Of a stretch of 64,000 bases of DNA, positions 21,808 to 32,079 are shown in pieces (positions within the stretch are counted from its first letter, which is position 1; each line of letters starts with the position of its first letter). The notes below the pieces were generated by a model. The model saw nothing but the letters and a program-made list of their open reading frames with translations. It was not told where the DNA came from and did no database searches. The position numbers were made by a program, and so were the translations under genes. This stretch comes from Emiliania huxleyi CCMP1516 (lineage: Eukaryota > Haptophyta > Isochrysidales > Noelaerhabdaceae): NCBI RefSeq assembly GCF_000372725.1, contig NW_005200754.1, forward strand, positions 101,395-165,394, read 5' to 3'.

Positions 21808-22950
21808 TTAAGTAAGCTGCGGGATCACCACCTTGTAGCCGGCGGGGGCGCCCTCAAGCTTGATGAGCAGGTCGTCGTCCGTGCCGTCGGCTGTGAGCAG
21901 GGCGCCGTCGTGCTCGAAGTACTTGCGCTTGGCCTCGCTCGCCCTGGAGCGCCTTCAAGCTTCATGGAGGCCTTGTAGAACCAGTGGGCGAGGAGGGTGC
22001 GGCGGTCCGAGGCCGTCAGCGTGTTCGACTCCCACTTCTTGAGGTTGTCCTCGTCGTCGAGCCACTCATCGAGCAGCTGCCCAAGGTAGACTTTGATCTG
22101 CCCCATGCCGCGTCCGGGTTGTTGCACGAGTATATGGGCCAAAAGCGTCGAAAATGTCCCAAAAAAGCGTGACTCGAGTTTGTGGCAGCTCCGCAGCCAG
22201 CGCGGGCTGCCAGGACGCACCGCTCGCGCGTTCGGCACACTCGGTGGACCCCACCGAGTGTGCCGAACCAACTGGAGTGAGTAGGCTCGACGCCGTGCTC
22301 GCTGTGGAGCTGCCACAAACTCGCCGCCGAGCGTGCCACCGACGGCGTCCCGGCGGAGGTGATGGAGTGTGAGACCTGAGGCTGCGGAGGTGACGCCTGA
22401 GGTACCGGCCCGTGCACAGCGACTCAGCCGGCGACCGCCACGGGCTCAGACGAGACTTGTCGACGCGTTCCGGCTCAGCTTCACCGTGGTCCTCGGGCGT
22501 CTGTCGACGTCAGGACCACCCATACAGCTCGCGGGTTTGAGGTCGCAAGAGCCAAGATGGTGGCGTTTGGACATCCCAACCATCACACAAGACAGCCTGT
22601 AGGTGATGGCGGGACGGCGCAGTGTTTGTGGCACTCGGAAGTAGGCACCCGCGGCACGGCCCCGCTGTCGGCTCTCGCGGGCTGCGGAACCGGACCCAGA
22701 AGGGGACGGTCCGGGCGAGTGTGGCAGCTCCTGCGCTAGTATGGGCACCCTCTATCATAGCACTACTGATCCTGGTCATTAGAGCTGCCAGGGATAGCGT
22801 CAGGAGCCGGTAGGAGTCAAAACCCCTCATATTTGAGACATCGTGGCCCATATACTCGTGCAACAACCCGTCCCCGCGATCAATCGGCTGCACCTGGTCG
22901 GTCTCGTTGGGCGGCACCTTGTGGTCGTCGACGCCAACCGACTGTATCAA
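21808..22950 (-). pseudogene. C-terminal remnant of a DDE-superfamily transposase, split by an insertion
   Basis: On the minus strand, DNA just right of the inserted element encodes VPPNETDQVQPIDRG. DNA just left encodes MGQIKVYLGQLLDEWLDDED, then NTLTASDRRTLLAHWFYKA and, in a shifted frame, EAKRKYFEHDGALLTADGTD up to a stop at 21808. This is the C-terminal signature of DDE_1-type transposases common in algae and oomycetes (PPNxTDxxQPxDRG, KxYLGQxxDEWL, LTASDRR). It has lost its N-terminal two thirds, carries the 756-bp element at 22115-22870 exactly between the two blocks, and has a frame change near 21950. It cannot encode an active enzyme. Confidence 0.72.
22115..22870. mobile_element. Non-autonomous element with 26-bp perfect terminal inverted repeats
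   Basis: 22115-22140 and 22845-22870 are exact inverted complements (26 nt; one more base also pairs). GGAC is found directly outside both ends on the minus strand, a possible target duplication. Inside is a nested palindrome: 17-nt arms at 22175-22191 / 22297-22313 enclose an 18-nt perfect hairpin at 22230-22247 / 22251-22268 with a 3-nt loop. No internal transposase is evident. It is best described as a MITE-like element inserted in an older transposase gene. Confidence 0.75.
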
Positions 22951-23404
22951 CGGAGGACTTGGGTGAGTGTGTGTCGAGGGCGAGGTGTGGAGGCGGGGGC
23001 AGCCGAGGCGGAAGGGGAGGCGACGGAGGGGGCGGAGGCGTAGTATTGGGCTGCGGCTGCAGCCCGGCACTGGCCGTGGGGCGCGGGCCTGCAGGCCTGC
23101 GCGCCTGCGGCGTTTGCCAGCCGGCGCGCCTGCGGCGCGCCGTGGTTTCTTAGATTTTCGCGGAAATCGCTTCCAATTGCTCCCACATCCCACAAGACCA
23201 AGTGCTCCAAGTGCGGAGCGGTTATAGAGTCGTGCGCAAAAGCGCGAAGTCGAAGAGAAGACCGGTAGCAGCGAGTGCCTCACCCTCCAATCATGCCTCC
23301 ATACCTCCAGTCCACCACAGCAGCAGCAGACCCACCACGCTGCACGCACACTCCCAGGGGGACTCGAACCCGAATCCTCACGAACACGGGCCGGGCAAGC
23401 TACG
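22951..23404. other. Gene-poor flank
   Basis: Contains simple GGCGGAGG-type repeats at 22980-23040. Near 23355-23375 is a sequence resembling a tRNA T-arm on the minus strand, but no complete tRNA could be built. No gene called. Confidence 0.35.
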
Positions 23405-25335
23405 TCACTGCAAGTCCTCCCCGCCGCCGAGGTCATACCTCAGCCCCAGACCGCGCGTCTCCCTCTTGAGGGCCGCCTCCACCCGCCCCCGCAGGCCCGG
23501 GTGCGGAGCGAAGTCCTCCCTCCACCCGCCCAGCGCCTACCAGGTATGGAGAGAGACCACCTCAACACTCTCCCTGTGAGCTCATCGGAGGCCTCCCCTC
23601 CGCCCGCCCGCCCGCCCGCCTGCAGCTCCGCCTCGCGCAACGCGCCGAATGTCGCGTCCGACACGACGCCGTCGATCAGACGGCCGTCAGAGGCGTCGAG
23701 GCCGAGGAAGGCGGCAAGCCTCGCCGCCTCTCTGCCCGGCTCCCGCAGCAGCGCCTCGAGGTGCAGCCACAGCACCATCGGCCTCTCCGCGCCGTCGCCG
23801 ACGCCGACGGCATCGCTGCCATTCTCCCGCCACCAGCTGCTGCCCGGGGCCTGCAGTAGCAGCGCCTCCATCCGAGTTGCGTGCCGCCCGCCCGCGGGCG
23901 GGTAGCGGAGCGCTGCGCCTCGCCAGCCGCGGTAAAAGTCGCAGAAGGAGCCCGTAGCGCCGAACGAGCCGCCGGCACGCCCGTCCAGCCAGGCGAGGGC
24001 GTGCGCATCGAAGGGCCACCCCCTCGCGCGAGGGTCCCACCTGGCAGAGTGAGTGGAAGACTCCCCTCCCTGGTGAGCGGTGGTGCGTGGCCATGTCCTC
24101 TCGGTGCTGGCAGAGGGGGCTGGCAGAGGGGGCTGTCCCACCCGCGCCGGTAGCAGGCGCTGCATGCGTCGAGCGGGTTGCGAGTCACGACGACGTACCT
24201 TGAGAACCAAACAACTAGCAATCAGTGAGCCATTCTTGGTTGGAACGGGGCTGCGCGTCACGACGACGCACCTGGCACCGGATCGCAGGACACTTCAGAT
24301 GTGATTCGTCTCATCCTTCCACCGCTGCTCGCCCCGCCGCCTTGCCGCCGCCGGGGCCCCGTCGCGCCGGCGCGAGAGCAGGCAGCGGAGCGGGGCGCGG
24401 GAGGAGAGGAGGCGCGGCGGGGCAAGCGACTCGAACTCGGACAGAGTGACCCGGCCCTCGCCGTGCTGGGAGAGGCTTTCCTCGGGCCACAGCGCCGCAG
24501 CCGGGCCCCGCCCCGCCCCGCCCCCCAGCAGCAGCACCGCCAGCCGCTCGACGAGGGCAGCGCCGCAGTACGGGTACGATGCGAGGACGACGTCGGTGGG
24601 GCGATACTGGACAACCTGCGCCAGCCAGCGGCAGCGCGCCTCCGCGTGGTGTGGCCTCGCGCCGGCCGCCGGCGACGGCAGCGCCAGCGGCAGGTCGGGC
24701 TGCAGCGGGCCGGGCAGCGGAAGCACGGCGCCGTCGGCACGCACCATGCTGAAGTGCCTAGCGCCTTCGCCGCCGCCCTCCCCGGCCGCCGCCACGCTCT
24801 GCAGCAGCCACGGCGCCCTCCGCCGCAGCCGCCACCGCAGCAGCAGCAGGCCCCCGCCTCCGCAGGCAGCCGCAGCCAGCAGCGGCGCTCCCTCGGCGAC
24901 CGAGGCGAGCCAGCGAAGCGCGGAAAGGGCGGCAGCGGCTCTCTCCGCTAGCTTTTCCAGCGCCTCGGACTCCGCAAGCCTCGCCACGCCCTCCCTCAGA
25001 GGGAGCAGCGCCTCGCCCAGACGTGCAGTCGCGCGTGACCACGCCACCGCAACCTCTTCCGCCGCCATGTCTGCAGCCCGCTCCAGGCGTGGACCGACGG
25101 CGCTGCGGGTGGCGTGCCAGCCGCGGCCAACGGCGCTGCACGTGGCGCCGTACCCGACGGCGGCAGCCACGGAGAGGTGCTCAGCCGCGATAACAGCCGC
25201 CGGCACAGCATATTCGCCCGTCACGACGGCCGCCTTTTTTGCTGCCGCAGCAGTCGTCGTCGCCGCGGCGGCGGCCGCCGCCGCGCCAGCAGAGACGGCT
25301 CTCGAGGTTGAGCGCGCCCAGTCGGGGTCGCTCAT
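23405..25335 (-). CDS. Sulfotransferase (PAPS-dependent)
   Basis: Transfers sulfate from PAPS to an alcohol, amine or sugar acceptor. Confident exons: ~25335 to ~24320, 24198-24142, 24040-23584 and 23536-23405. Motifs: VLASYPYCGAALVERLA (5'-phosphosulfate loop), RYVVVTRNPLDACSACYRRG (3'-phosphate motif), WPFDAHALAWLDGR, RLAAFLGLDASDGRL and the C-terminal GGWREDFAPHPGLRGRV (the GDWKNxFT position). The first ~150 residues are Ala-rich with a hydrophobic segment (PLLAAAACGGGGLLLL), likely a membrane anchor, so a Golgi-type enzyme is plausible. The junction between exon 1 and the 24198 exon is unresolved: an in-frame stop at 24295-24297 must be removed. A strong direct repeat (24271 versus 24198) marks the intron end. 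Gene intact otherwise. Confidence 0.76.
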
Positions 25336-25387
25336 CGGAGCTCTGCCAAGAGCGCGTCGGAACGCGTCGCGGTGTGAAATAGGAGGT

Positions 25388-26013
25388 ACTACTTTATCTG
25401 GGCTTCACTTCCTAGCATCCGTGAGGATACATTGGAGCGTACTAGGGTCCGTCTGGAGTCGTCGCGTGCCTCCACAAGGAAGAGCTACGCAGTACCTGAC
25501 ATCCCCTGGGGTCCTGCCACTAAAGGCGGTGGGTTGGGACTCGATCAGCTTGGACGACCACGGGCACGGAGGCAAGCCTCAACGACCCGTGGCCTGGCCG
25601 CGTCGCCGAAAGGGATCGCACCACAGACCAGAGAGAGGGAGGAGCTAACCATACGGAGAGCCCTCAGAACGACCCCCTTATCCCAGGAGAGGGTGGGTGG
25701 GGAAAGCGAAGAACCGGCGCAGCCAGAGTGCTGGCGCGGTCGCAGAGCCTGGCGCGGCCACAGAGCTGGCACGGCGCGGGGCCAGGAAGAGCAGCGAGAG
25801 AGCTGCAGGAGCAGCACGCAAAGAGCGCGGCCACGAGGCACGCGGAACGTGCTTGGACGTACGTCGCGTCCTGAGTGTTCACGGAGAAAAATCCGTGAAG
25901 ACTGGCAGGAGGGATGAAGACCCTTCATATGAGAAGACGCTCCTCAGTGAGTACCTGCGATAAAGTAGTAGCCTCACACGAGTTGGGGCCCCTACCCCAA
26001 TCGTTGACGGCGA
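25388..26013. mobile_element. Short element of a tandem pair sharing identical ends
   Basis: The left end is a 118-bp block (25388-25505) that recurs at 26014-26131. The right end is a 313-bp block (25702-26014) that recurs at 29296-29608. Both pairs look identical by eye. The middle here is 196 bp and unlike the middle of the second copy. The left block starts ACTACTTTATC and its reverse complement GATAAAGTAGT sits in the right block at 25959-25969, so 11-bp terminal inverted repeats are possible. Confidence 0.65.
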
Positions 26014-26429
26014 ACTACTTTATCTGGGCTTCACTTCCTAGCATCCGTGAGGATACATTGGAGCGTACTAGGGTCCGTCTGGAGTCGTCGCGTGCCTCCA
26101 CAAGGAAGAGCTACGCAGTACCTGACATCCCAAAGCAGTAGTGGAGGAGCGAGGGCAAAGGAGCAGAGGGCCCTCACAACCCAATGTAGCCGAGAGAGGG
26201 GCAACTGCTCCGTGGAACGGAGCCGCCCAGGCGGCCGAGAGCGTGGTGCGAGAGAGCAACCGCTCGGAGGAAAGCGAGAAGAGGCCGAAGGCCAGCTGCC
26301 TCGCCACGCCCAGGCGCCCACTTGACTAGAAGGCCGAAGGCGAAGGCAACGGCCGAGAGCCGATCAACCCGCCTGTGACAGCCAGGAGCGAGACGGTTGA
26401 CTGCTCACCACGCCGCCGACGAGGAGGCA

Positions 26430-28690
26430 CACGAGTCGAGGCTCGAGTAGAGGGTGAGCGAGACGAGACGCGCTCGGGCGGAGCGACAGCTGATGCAGCC
26501 GACCGCCCGCCACGCCGCTGACGAGGCAGCGCACGAGTCGAGGCTCGAGTAGAGGGTGAGCGAGACGAGACGCACTCGGGCGGGGCGACAGCTGATGCAG
26601 CTGACCGCCCGCCACGCCGCAGTTGAGGCGGCACACGAGGCGAGGCTCGAGTAGCGAGACGAGAGACACTCGGGCGGGGCGACAGCTGATGCAGCCGACC
26701 GCCCGCCACGCCGCAGACGAGGCGGCACACGAGTCGAGGCTCGAGTGGAGAGTGAGCGAGACGAGACGCACTCGGGCGGGGCGACAGCTGACGCAGCCTA
26801 CCGCCCGCCACGCCGCAGACGAAGCGGCACACGAGTCGAGGCTCGAGTAGAGAGTGGGCGAGACGAGACGCGCTCGGGCGGGGCGACAGCCGATGCAGCC
26901 GACCGCGGGCGGGGCGACAGCTGATGCAGCCGACCGCCCGCCACGCCGCTGACGAGGCGGCGCACGAGTCGAGGCTCGAGTAGAGGGTGAGCGAGACGAG
27001 ACGCACTCGGGCGGGGCGACAGCTGATGCAACCGACAGCCCGCCACGCCGCAGTTGAGGCGGCACACGAGTCGAGGCTCGAGTGGAGAGTGAGCGAGGCG
27101 AGACGCACTCGGGCGGGGCGACAGCTGATGCAGCCGACCGCACGTCACGCCGCAGACGAGGCGGCGCACGAGTCGAGGCTCGAGTAGCGAGACGAGAGAC
27201 ACTCGGGCGGGGCGACAGCTGACGCAGCCTACCGCCCGCCACGCCGCAGACGAGGCGGCACACGAGTCGAGGCTCGAGTGGAGAGTGGGCGAGACGAGAC
27301 GCACTCGGGCGGGGCGACAGCTGATGCAGCCGACCGCACGTCACGCCGCAGACGAGGCGGCGCACGAGTCGAGGCTCGAGTAGCGAGACGAGACGCACTC
27401 GGGCGGGGCGACAGCTGATGCAGCCTACCGCCCGCCACGCCGCAGACGAGGCGGCACACGAGTCGAGGCTCGAGTAGAGGGTGAGCGAGACGAGACGCAC
27501 TCGGGCGGGGCGACAGCTGATGCAGCCGACCGCCCGCCACGCCGCTGACGAGGCGGCACACGAGTCGAGGCTCGAGTAGAGGGTGAGCGAGACGAGACGC
27601 ACTCGGGCGGGGTGACAGTCGATGCAGCCGACCGCCCGCCACGCCGCAGACGAGGCGGCACACGAGGCGAGGCTCGAGTAGACGAGGAGCGAGACGAGGC
27701 TCACTCGAGGCGGCGGCAGAGACAGCCGCCCGCCACGCCCCGCCGCCCACGAGGCGGCACACGAGACGAGGCTTGAGTAGACGAAGAGCGAGACGAGGCT
27801 CACTCGAGGCGGCGGCAGAGACAGCCGCCCGCCACGCCACGCCGCCCACGAGGCGGCACACGAGACGAGGCTCGAGTAGACGAGGAGCGAGACGAGGCTC
27901 ACTCGAGGCGGCGGCAGAGACAGCCGCCCGCCCGCCACGCCGCCCACGAGGCGGCACACGAGACGAGGCTCGAGTAGACGAGGAGCGAGACGAGGCTCAC
28001 TCGAGGCGGCGACAGAGACAGCCGCCCGCCCGCCACGCCGCCCACGAGGCGGCACACGAGACGAGGCTCGAGTAGACGAAGAGCGAGACGAGGCTCACTC
28101 GAGGCGGCGGCAGAGGCAGCCGCCCGCCCGCCACGCCGCCCACGAGGCGGCACACGAGACGAGGCTCGAGTAGGCGAAGAGCGAGACGAGGCTCACTCGA
28201 GGCGGCGGCAGAGACAGCCGCCCGCCCGCCACGCCGCCCACGAGGCGGCACACGAGACGAGGCTCGAGTAGACGAAGAGCGAGACGAGGCGCACTCGAGG
28301 CGGCGGCAGAGACAGCCGCCCGCCACGCCGCCCACGAGGCGGCACACGAGACGAGGCTCGAGTAGACAAAGAGCGAGACGAGGCGCACTCGAGGCGGAGG
28401 CAGAGACAGCCGCCCGCTCGCCACCCCGCCCACGAGGCGGCACACGAGACGAGGCTCGAGTAGACAAAGAGCGAGACGAGGCGCACTCGAGGCGGCGGCA
28501 GAGACAGCCGCCCGCCACGCCACGCCGCCCACGAGGCGGCACACGAGACGAGGCTCGAGTAGACGAAGAGCGAGACGAGGCTCACTCGAGGCGGCGGCAG
28601 AGACAGCCGCCCGCCACGCCACGCCGCCCACGAGGCGGCACACGAGACGAGGCTCGAGTAGACGAAGAGCGAGACGAGGCTCACGCCGTC
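26430..28690. repeat. Composite minisatellite, 102-bp then 98/99-bp units
   Basis: From about 26430 to 27660 a unit of 102 bp (some 94-bp variants lacking 8 bp) repeats about twelve times, and one unit is expanded by 31 bp. From 27660 to 28690 a related 98-99-bp unit repeats about ten times. Both share the words GAGGCTCGAGTAG, GAGCGAGACGAG and GAGGCGGCACACGAG. The array is open for hundreds of codons in minus-strand frames because 102 and 99 are multiples of three and stops are rare in this composition. I do not call a protein. Confidence 0.85.
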
Positions 28691-28694
28691 GAGA

Positions 28695-28885
28695 GAGAAG
28701 ACGATGCGACATCAGAGGGCTGGTCGCAACGCCACGCCGCCAGAGGGGCGGGAGGGTCTGAGAACCAAAGGGAGAAGACGATGCGACAGCAGAGGGCTGG
28801 TAGCAACGCCACGCCGCCAGAGGGGCGGGAGGGTCTGAGAACCAAAGAGAGAAGACGATGCGATAGCAGAGAGCTGCTCGCAACG
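28695..28885. repeat. 77-bp tandem repeat, about 2.5 copies
   Basis: Units start at 28695, 28772 and 28849, each beginning GAGAAGACGATGCGA, nearly identical. They follow the minisatellite directly and differ from it in sequence. Confidence 0.75.
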
Positions 28886-29659
28886 CCAAGCTGCCGACAG
28901 GCAGCAGAGTGGGCTAAGGCCCAGAAGGATGTGCGACTTAGACGCCACGCCGCACGAGCGGGCCGTGGGCTGTCGACAGGTCCCAGTGGCTGCCTGGGGA
29001 GGAGGCCTACCCAGTGGGTCTGCCTGGGCCCATTGATGCCAGAAAGCTGGGCCGCAGAAGGTGACGGTCATGGATGAGAGACCACAGCACGCCAACCGTG
29101 GAGCTGAGCCAGCAGTCAAGCCAGAGCGGTGAGCCACCGCTGCGGGCCACCGAGTGGTCGAGGCCGCCGAGGCAGGAGGTGAGAGACGTCACGGCTGCTG
29201 CAGGCGTAACGGATGCAGCCACTGTCCATCGTGCGCTGCTGCCCGCCAGCAGTCTGGCAACAGCAGAAAAAGGCGCAGCAGCAGAATCTGCACCAGAAAG
29301 CGAAGAACCGGCGCAGCCAGAGTGCTGGCGCGGTCGCAGAGCCTGGCGCGGCCACAGAGCTGGCACGGCGCGGGGCCAGGAAGAGCAGCGAGAGAGCTGC
29401 AGGAGCAGCACGCAAAGAGCGCGGCCACGAGGCACGCGGAACGTGCTTGGACGTACGTCGCGTCCTGAGTGTTCACGGAGAAAAATCCGTGAAGACTGGC
29501 AGGAGGGATGAAGACCCTTCATATGAGAAGACGCTCCTCAGTGAGTACCTGCGATAAAGTAGTAGCCTCACACGAGTTGGGGCCCCTACCCCAATCGTTG
29601 ACGGCGAATTTTCTTCTCAATAACAAGGCTGTGAAAAGCAGTTCTGATGTTGTAACACG

Positions 29660-30178
29660 ATGGCCGAACGGCACGCTGCTGCGCCCCACGCCGCGGTGCG
29701 CGGCGGCGATGCTGGCGGCCTCGCTGCTGGCGATGCCAGCCGCGCCACTGGCACGTCGGTCGCCACTGTCACCACGTCTCTCGCCGTGGTGGAGCTCTGC
29801 GACGAGGACGTGGCAATGCGCTGCTCTGCTCAAAGCGATGCTGGCTCTGCTGCCGACCCTGAGTGGGAGGCAGTGCTGGCGCAGCTGCTAGCAGAGGAAG
29901 CAGAGGAAGAGGAGCTCTGCTGCCGCTTCGAGCGCCGTGGCGACGACTCCGACGACGGGTGGGACAACTACAGTGAGGAGGAGGAGGGGAGGAGGAGGAT
30001 GGCCATGCTGCTGTGCAGGGTGTGGCTGGGAAGGTGGACGAGTCGCTCGAGCGTCGGGACGAGCGGGCTTGCGCCACTGGTGGAGGATTCAGTATGCCGC
30101 AGGCGGCTCCCACCTCGATGGGTTATCACTCCTGCAACTGCATCGAAGTGTTTTTTTTTGAGAGAGAGAGATTTTTAG
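29660..30178 (+). CDS. Acidic hypothetical ORF just right of the tandem elements
   Basis: 172 codons. The middle is strongly acidic (LAEEAEEEELCCRFERRGDD then DGWDNYSEEEEG), followed by a short hydrophobic/basic stretch. No family recognised. It begins 50 bp after the right element and could be the front of a mobile-element gene or an unrelated small protein. From 30179 to 30866 no gene is seen. 30565-30606 resembles part of the 4.0-kb hairpin sequence. Confidence 0.25.
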   Translation: MAERHAAAPHAAVRGGDAGGLAAGDASRATGTSVATVTTSLAVVELCDEDVAMRCSAQSDAGSAADPEWEAVLAQLLAEEAEEEELCCRFERRGDDSDDGWDNYSEEEEGRRRMAMLLCRVWLGRWTSRSSVGTSGLAPLVEDSVCRRRLPPRWVITPATASKCFFLRERDF

Positions 30179-30866
30179 CAATACCAAACAAATCTAACAC
30201 TCACACGTCATCGAAGAGGGCTTCAACATTCAACAAACAGGAATCGAGGGTGATTTTGGTCAAAAACGGGGTGATTTTGGTCAAAATATCTGAAGATCTG
30301 AATGGGGGGTTCTCCCCAAACCTTGCTCAGCTGATCCAGCACGGGTTGTAGGCCAGGCCTGGGCAAAGAAACCAGTACCTCAACCGGCTTCCCTGAGCGT
30401 CACAGCTCGGTGATCGCGCCGGCCGGACACCACTGTAACGTCCGTTCCAGGCATTTGAACGCGACCTTCGGGGGCAAAGACATGGGCTCTATGGCTCAGA
30501 CTGGACTCTCTTGGTCCCTTCTGATGCCCTAGGCCACACCTGGGCCTTACCTGGGGCGCTAGGGGGCGGGCTGGGTTTGCCCCCCCAACTGGCCCGAGGC
30601 ACCTTAAACCGTTTGAGGTTTGCTGGATTCGGTGCTCCACGCTGTTTGGGGTCGCTCGTGAACGAAAAAGCTAAAAGGTACAAAGCCGACAGAGCCAACA
30701 CACAGAGCCAGCAGCGAGACAGCTCAACCTTGACCTTTAGGTATAAGCCGACACACAGAGCCGACACAGAGCCAGCACAGCCGAGACAGAGTAGCATGCA
30801 GGACCGAGGACACTCGCAAAGCTCGGTGCACGCAGATGTTTCTGCCATGCTCTTTTGGCGATCCAT

Positions 30867-31490
30867 TCACGCCCATCCCAACTCGGCCAGCGACCAGCCA
30901 TCGTTCCACACCTTGTGGAGTCCGTCGATCATGCACGCGCCGTTGAAGTGGATCTTGTACACAAAGTTGGTGCTGGTGCACTTGCCGGTGGGCGGGTCTG
31001 GGTAGCCTTCGAGAGCTGCGGTGTGGCAGCCCTCCCAGGTGGCGTAGATGAGCACCTCGCTCTTGGCTTCGTTAACGGCGATCGTCCAATCTGTGTCCTT
31101 GGCGCCCGGCATCACCTGTTCGCACGAGCATCTCATGTCTGAGTTCCTGTCGGGATTCGCTGGTCGGAGTGCGCATGGGCGATTATCGACTTTCGACTAC
31201 AGTGCGTGGCTGCCGCGGCTCACAGCAACGAGCTCTTCCACCCACGTGGCGTAGTCCTCGACCGTATTGTACGGCAAAAACGAATTGGCCTGGCCGAAGA
31301 ACGGGGCGGAGTCGGTCACGATGTGCTTAACGGAGCCCCAACCGTTGCCCCAATCCACGGCGAGGAGGAACTCTTCGGCTGTGTTCGCCAAGTCAGCGCC
31401 AGTGCATCCCGTCAATGACGAGAACGCCGACGCGCCGGTGAGCAGGCCAGCAAGAGCAAGCGACGTCATCATCATTTTTTGCCACATCAC
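30867..31490 (-). CDS. Secreted SnoaL/NTF2-like protein
   Basis: Two exons (31490-31224 and 31115-30867), 171 aa. The N-terminus is a clear signal peptide (basic start, MTSLALAGLLTGASA core, cleavage expected near ASA-FS). The mature part begins with a helix containing TGADLANTAEEFLLAVDWGN, then the block DYATWVEELVAV. Exon 2 has EVLIYATWEGCHTAALEGY, PDPPTGKCTSTNFVYKIHFN and MIDGLHKVWNDGWSLAELGW, the strand-strand-KxWND ending typical of SnoaL-like domains. Several Cys may form disulfides. Such secreted members are usually uncharacterised and a binding or small-molecule isomerase role is only a guess. The 108-nt GT-AG intron starts GTGAGCCGCGGC, similar to exon 2's GTGATGCCGGGC. Confidence 0.7.
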
Positions 31491-32079
31491 TCACCACCAC
31501 TACAGGTAGATGTCAAGTTTACAAGTACAGCGGCGGCGGGCGGGGCCTGCAAATTCGCAGAATCATTCGAGGGTGGTTACAGAGAAAGACTGAGTCTGAA
31601 TTTTCCTAACGGCCAAAAAATTGTTTTTTGTCAAATGCTCCATCGCGACACCAACAGTAGGTGCACTTTCGGCGGTTCAGGTACCTGTGCCAGAGGCGAG
31701 CCATGGTCCTATCTCGATTTCCCTTGCCGTGGGATTGATGGTAAGGGATTGATGGTTGCAACCACCCAAATGCGAAATGGGTTCTATCTCAATCACGAAC
31801 TTTGATGGTACAGCCATTACCGGCAGCACTGAGTTGGACCAGGGTCAGGCAAAAGGCTTCAAAGTTGCCCTGAATGTACCGTCTGTGGGTGACACCACTG
31901 TCAACCTCGTGTTCAAAGAAGACAAAGCTGACTGCGCGTTTGGAGCTAGTGCAGGGGACCTTTTCCCTGCATGGGCTACTTCTCTTCAAGCCAAGATAGT
32001 CGATAACGAGCAGACGGCAAACTTCTATGTGAAGTGTTACGATATTGCATCTACTTCTCTGGCCAGCAATTTTGTGTAA
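31479..32079 (+). CDS. Hypothetical low-GC gene, head-to-head with the SnoaL-like gene
   Basis: Two overlapping frames look like one protein. 31479-31805 gives FAESFEGGYRERLSLNFPNG and CTFGGSGTCARGEPWSYLDF. 31756-32079 gives ITNFDGTAITGSTELDQGQA and LNVPSVGDTTVNLVFKEDKA then ANFYVKCYDIA. The frame change near 31750-31800 falls where GGGATTGATGG is repeated, so a frameshift or an unrecognised intron is possible. Base composition is near 50% GC and codon use is clearly different from neighbours, suggesting recent arrival or a different selective regime. No family recognised. The alternating strands suggest a beta-rich secreted protein. Confidence 0.38.

Larger units (their letters stand above)
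26014..29608. mobile_element. Long element of the tandem pair, carrying a minisatellite cargo
   Basis: Same left (118 bp) and right (313 bp) blocks as the preceding element, but with 3.16 kb between them, mostly tandem repeats. The inverted ACTACTTTATC / GATAAAGTAGT pair spans 26014-29563. No transposase is recognised in either copy. 28896-29295 is unique, purine-rich and without a convincing gene. Confidence 0.6.

Noticed and set aside
23340-23440. tRNA on the minus strand (T-arm-like GGTTCGAGTCC near 23360-23372)
   Set aside because: No matching acceptor stem, D-arm or A-box could be assembled upstream; it lies right after the sulfotransferase stop.
26364-28055. 563-codon minus-strand ORF through the minisatellite
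   Set aside because: It is made only of the 98-102-bp repeat, several other frames are also open, and there is no flanking coding exon or family motif.
25702-29608. The 313-bp direct repeats as LTRs of a retrotransposon
   Set aside because: They do not start TG or end CA, no primer-binding site or polyprotein is visible between them, and a second shared block (118 bp) gives a better tandem-element explanation.
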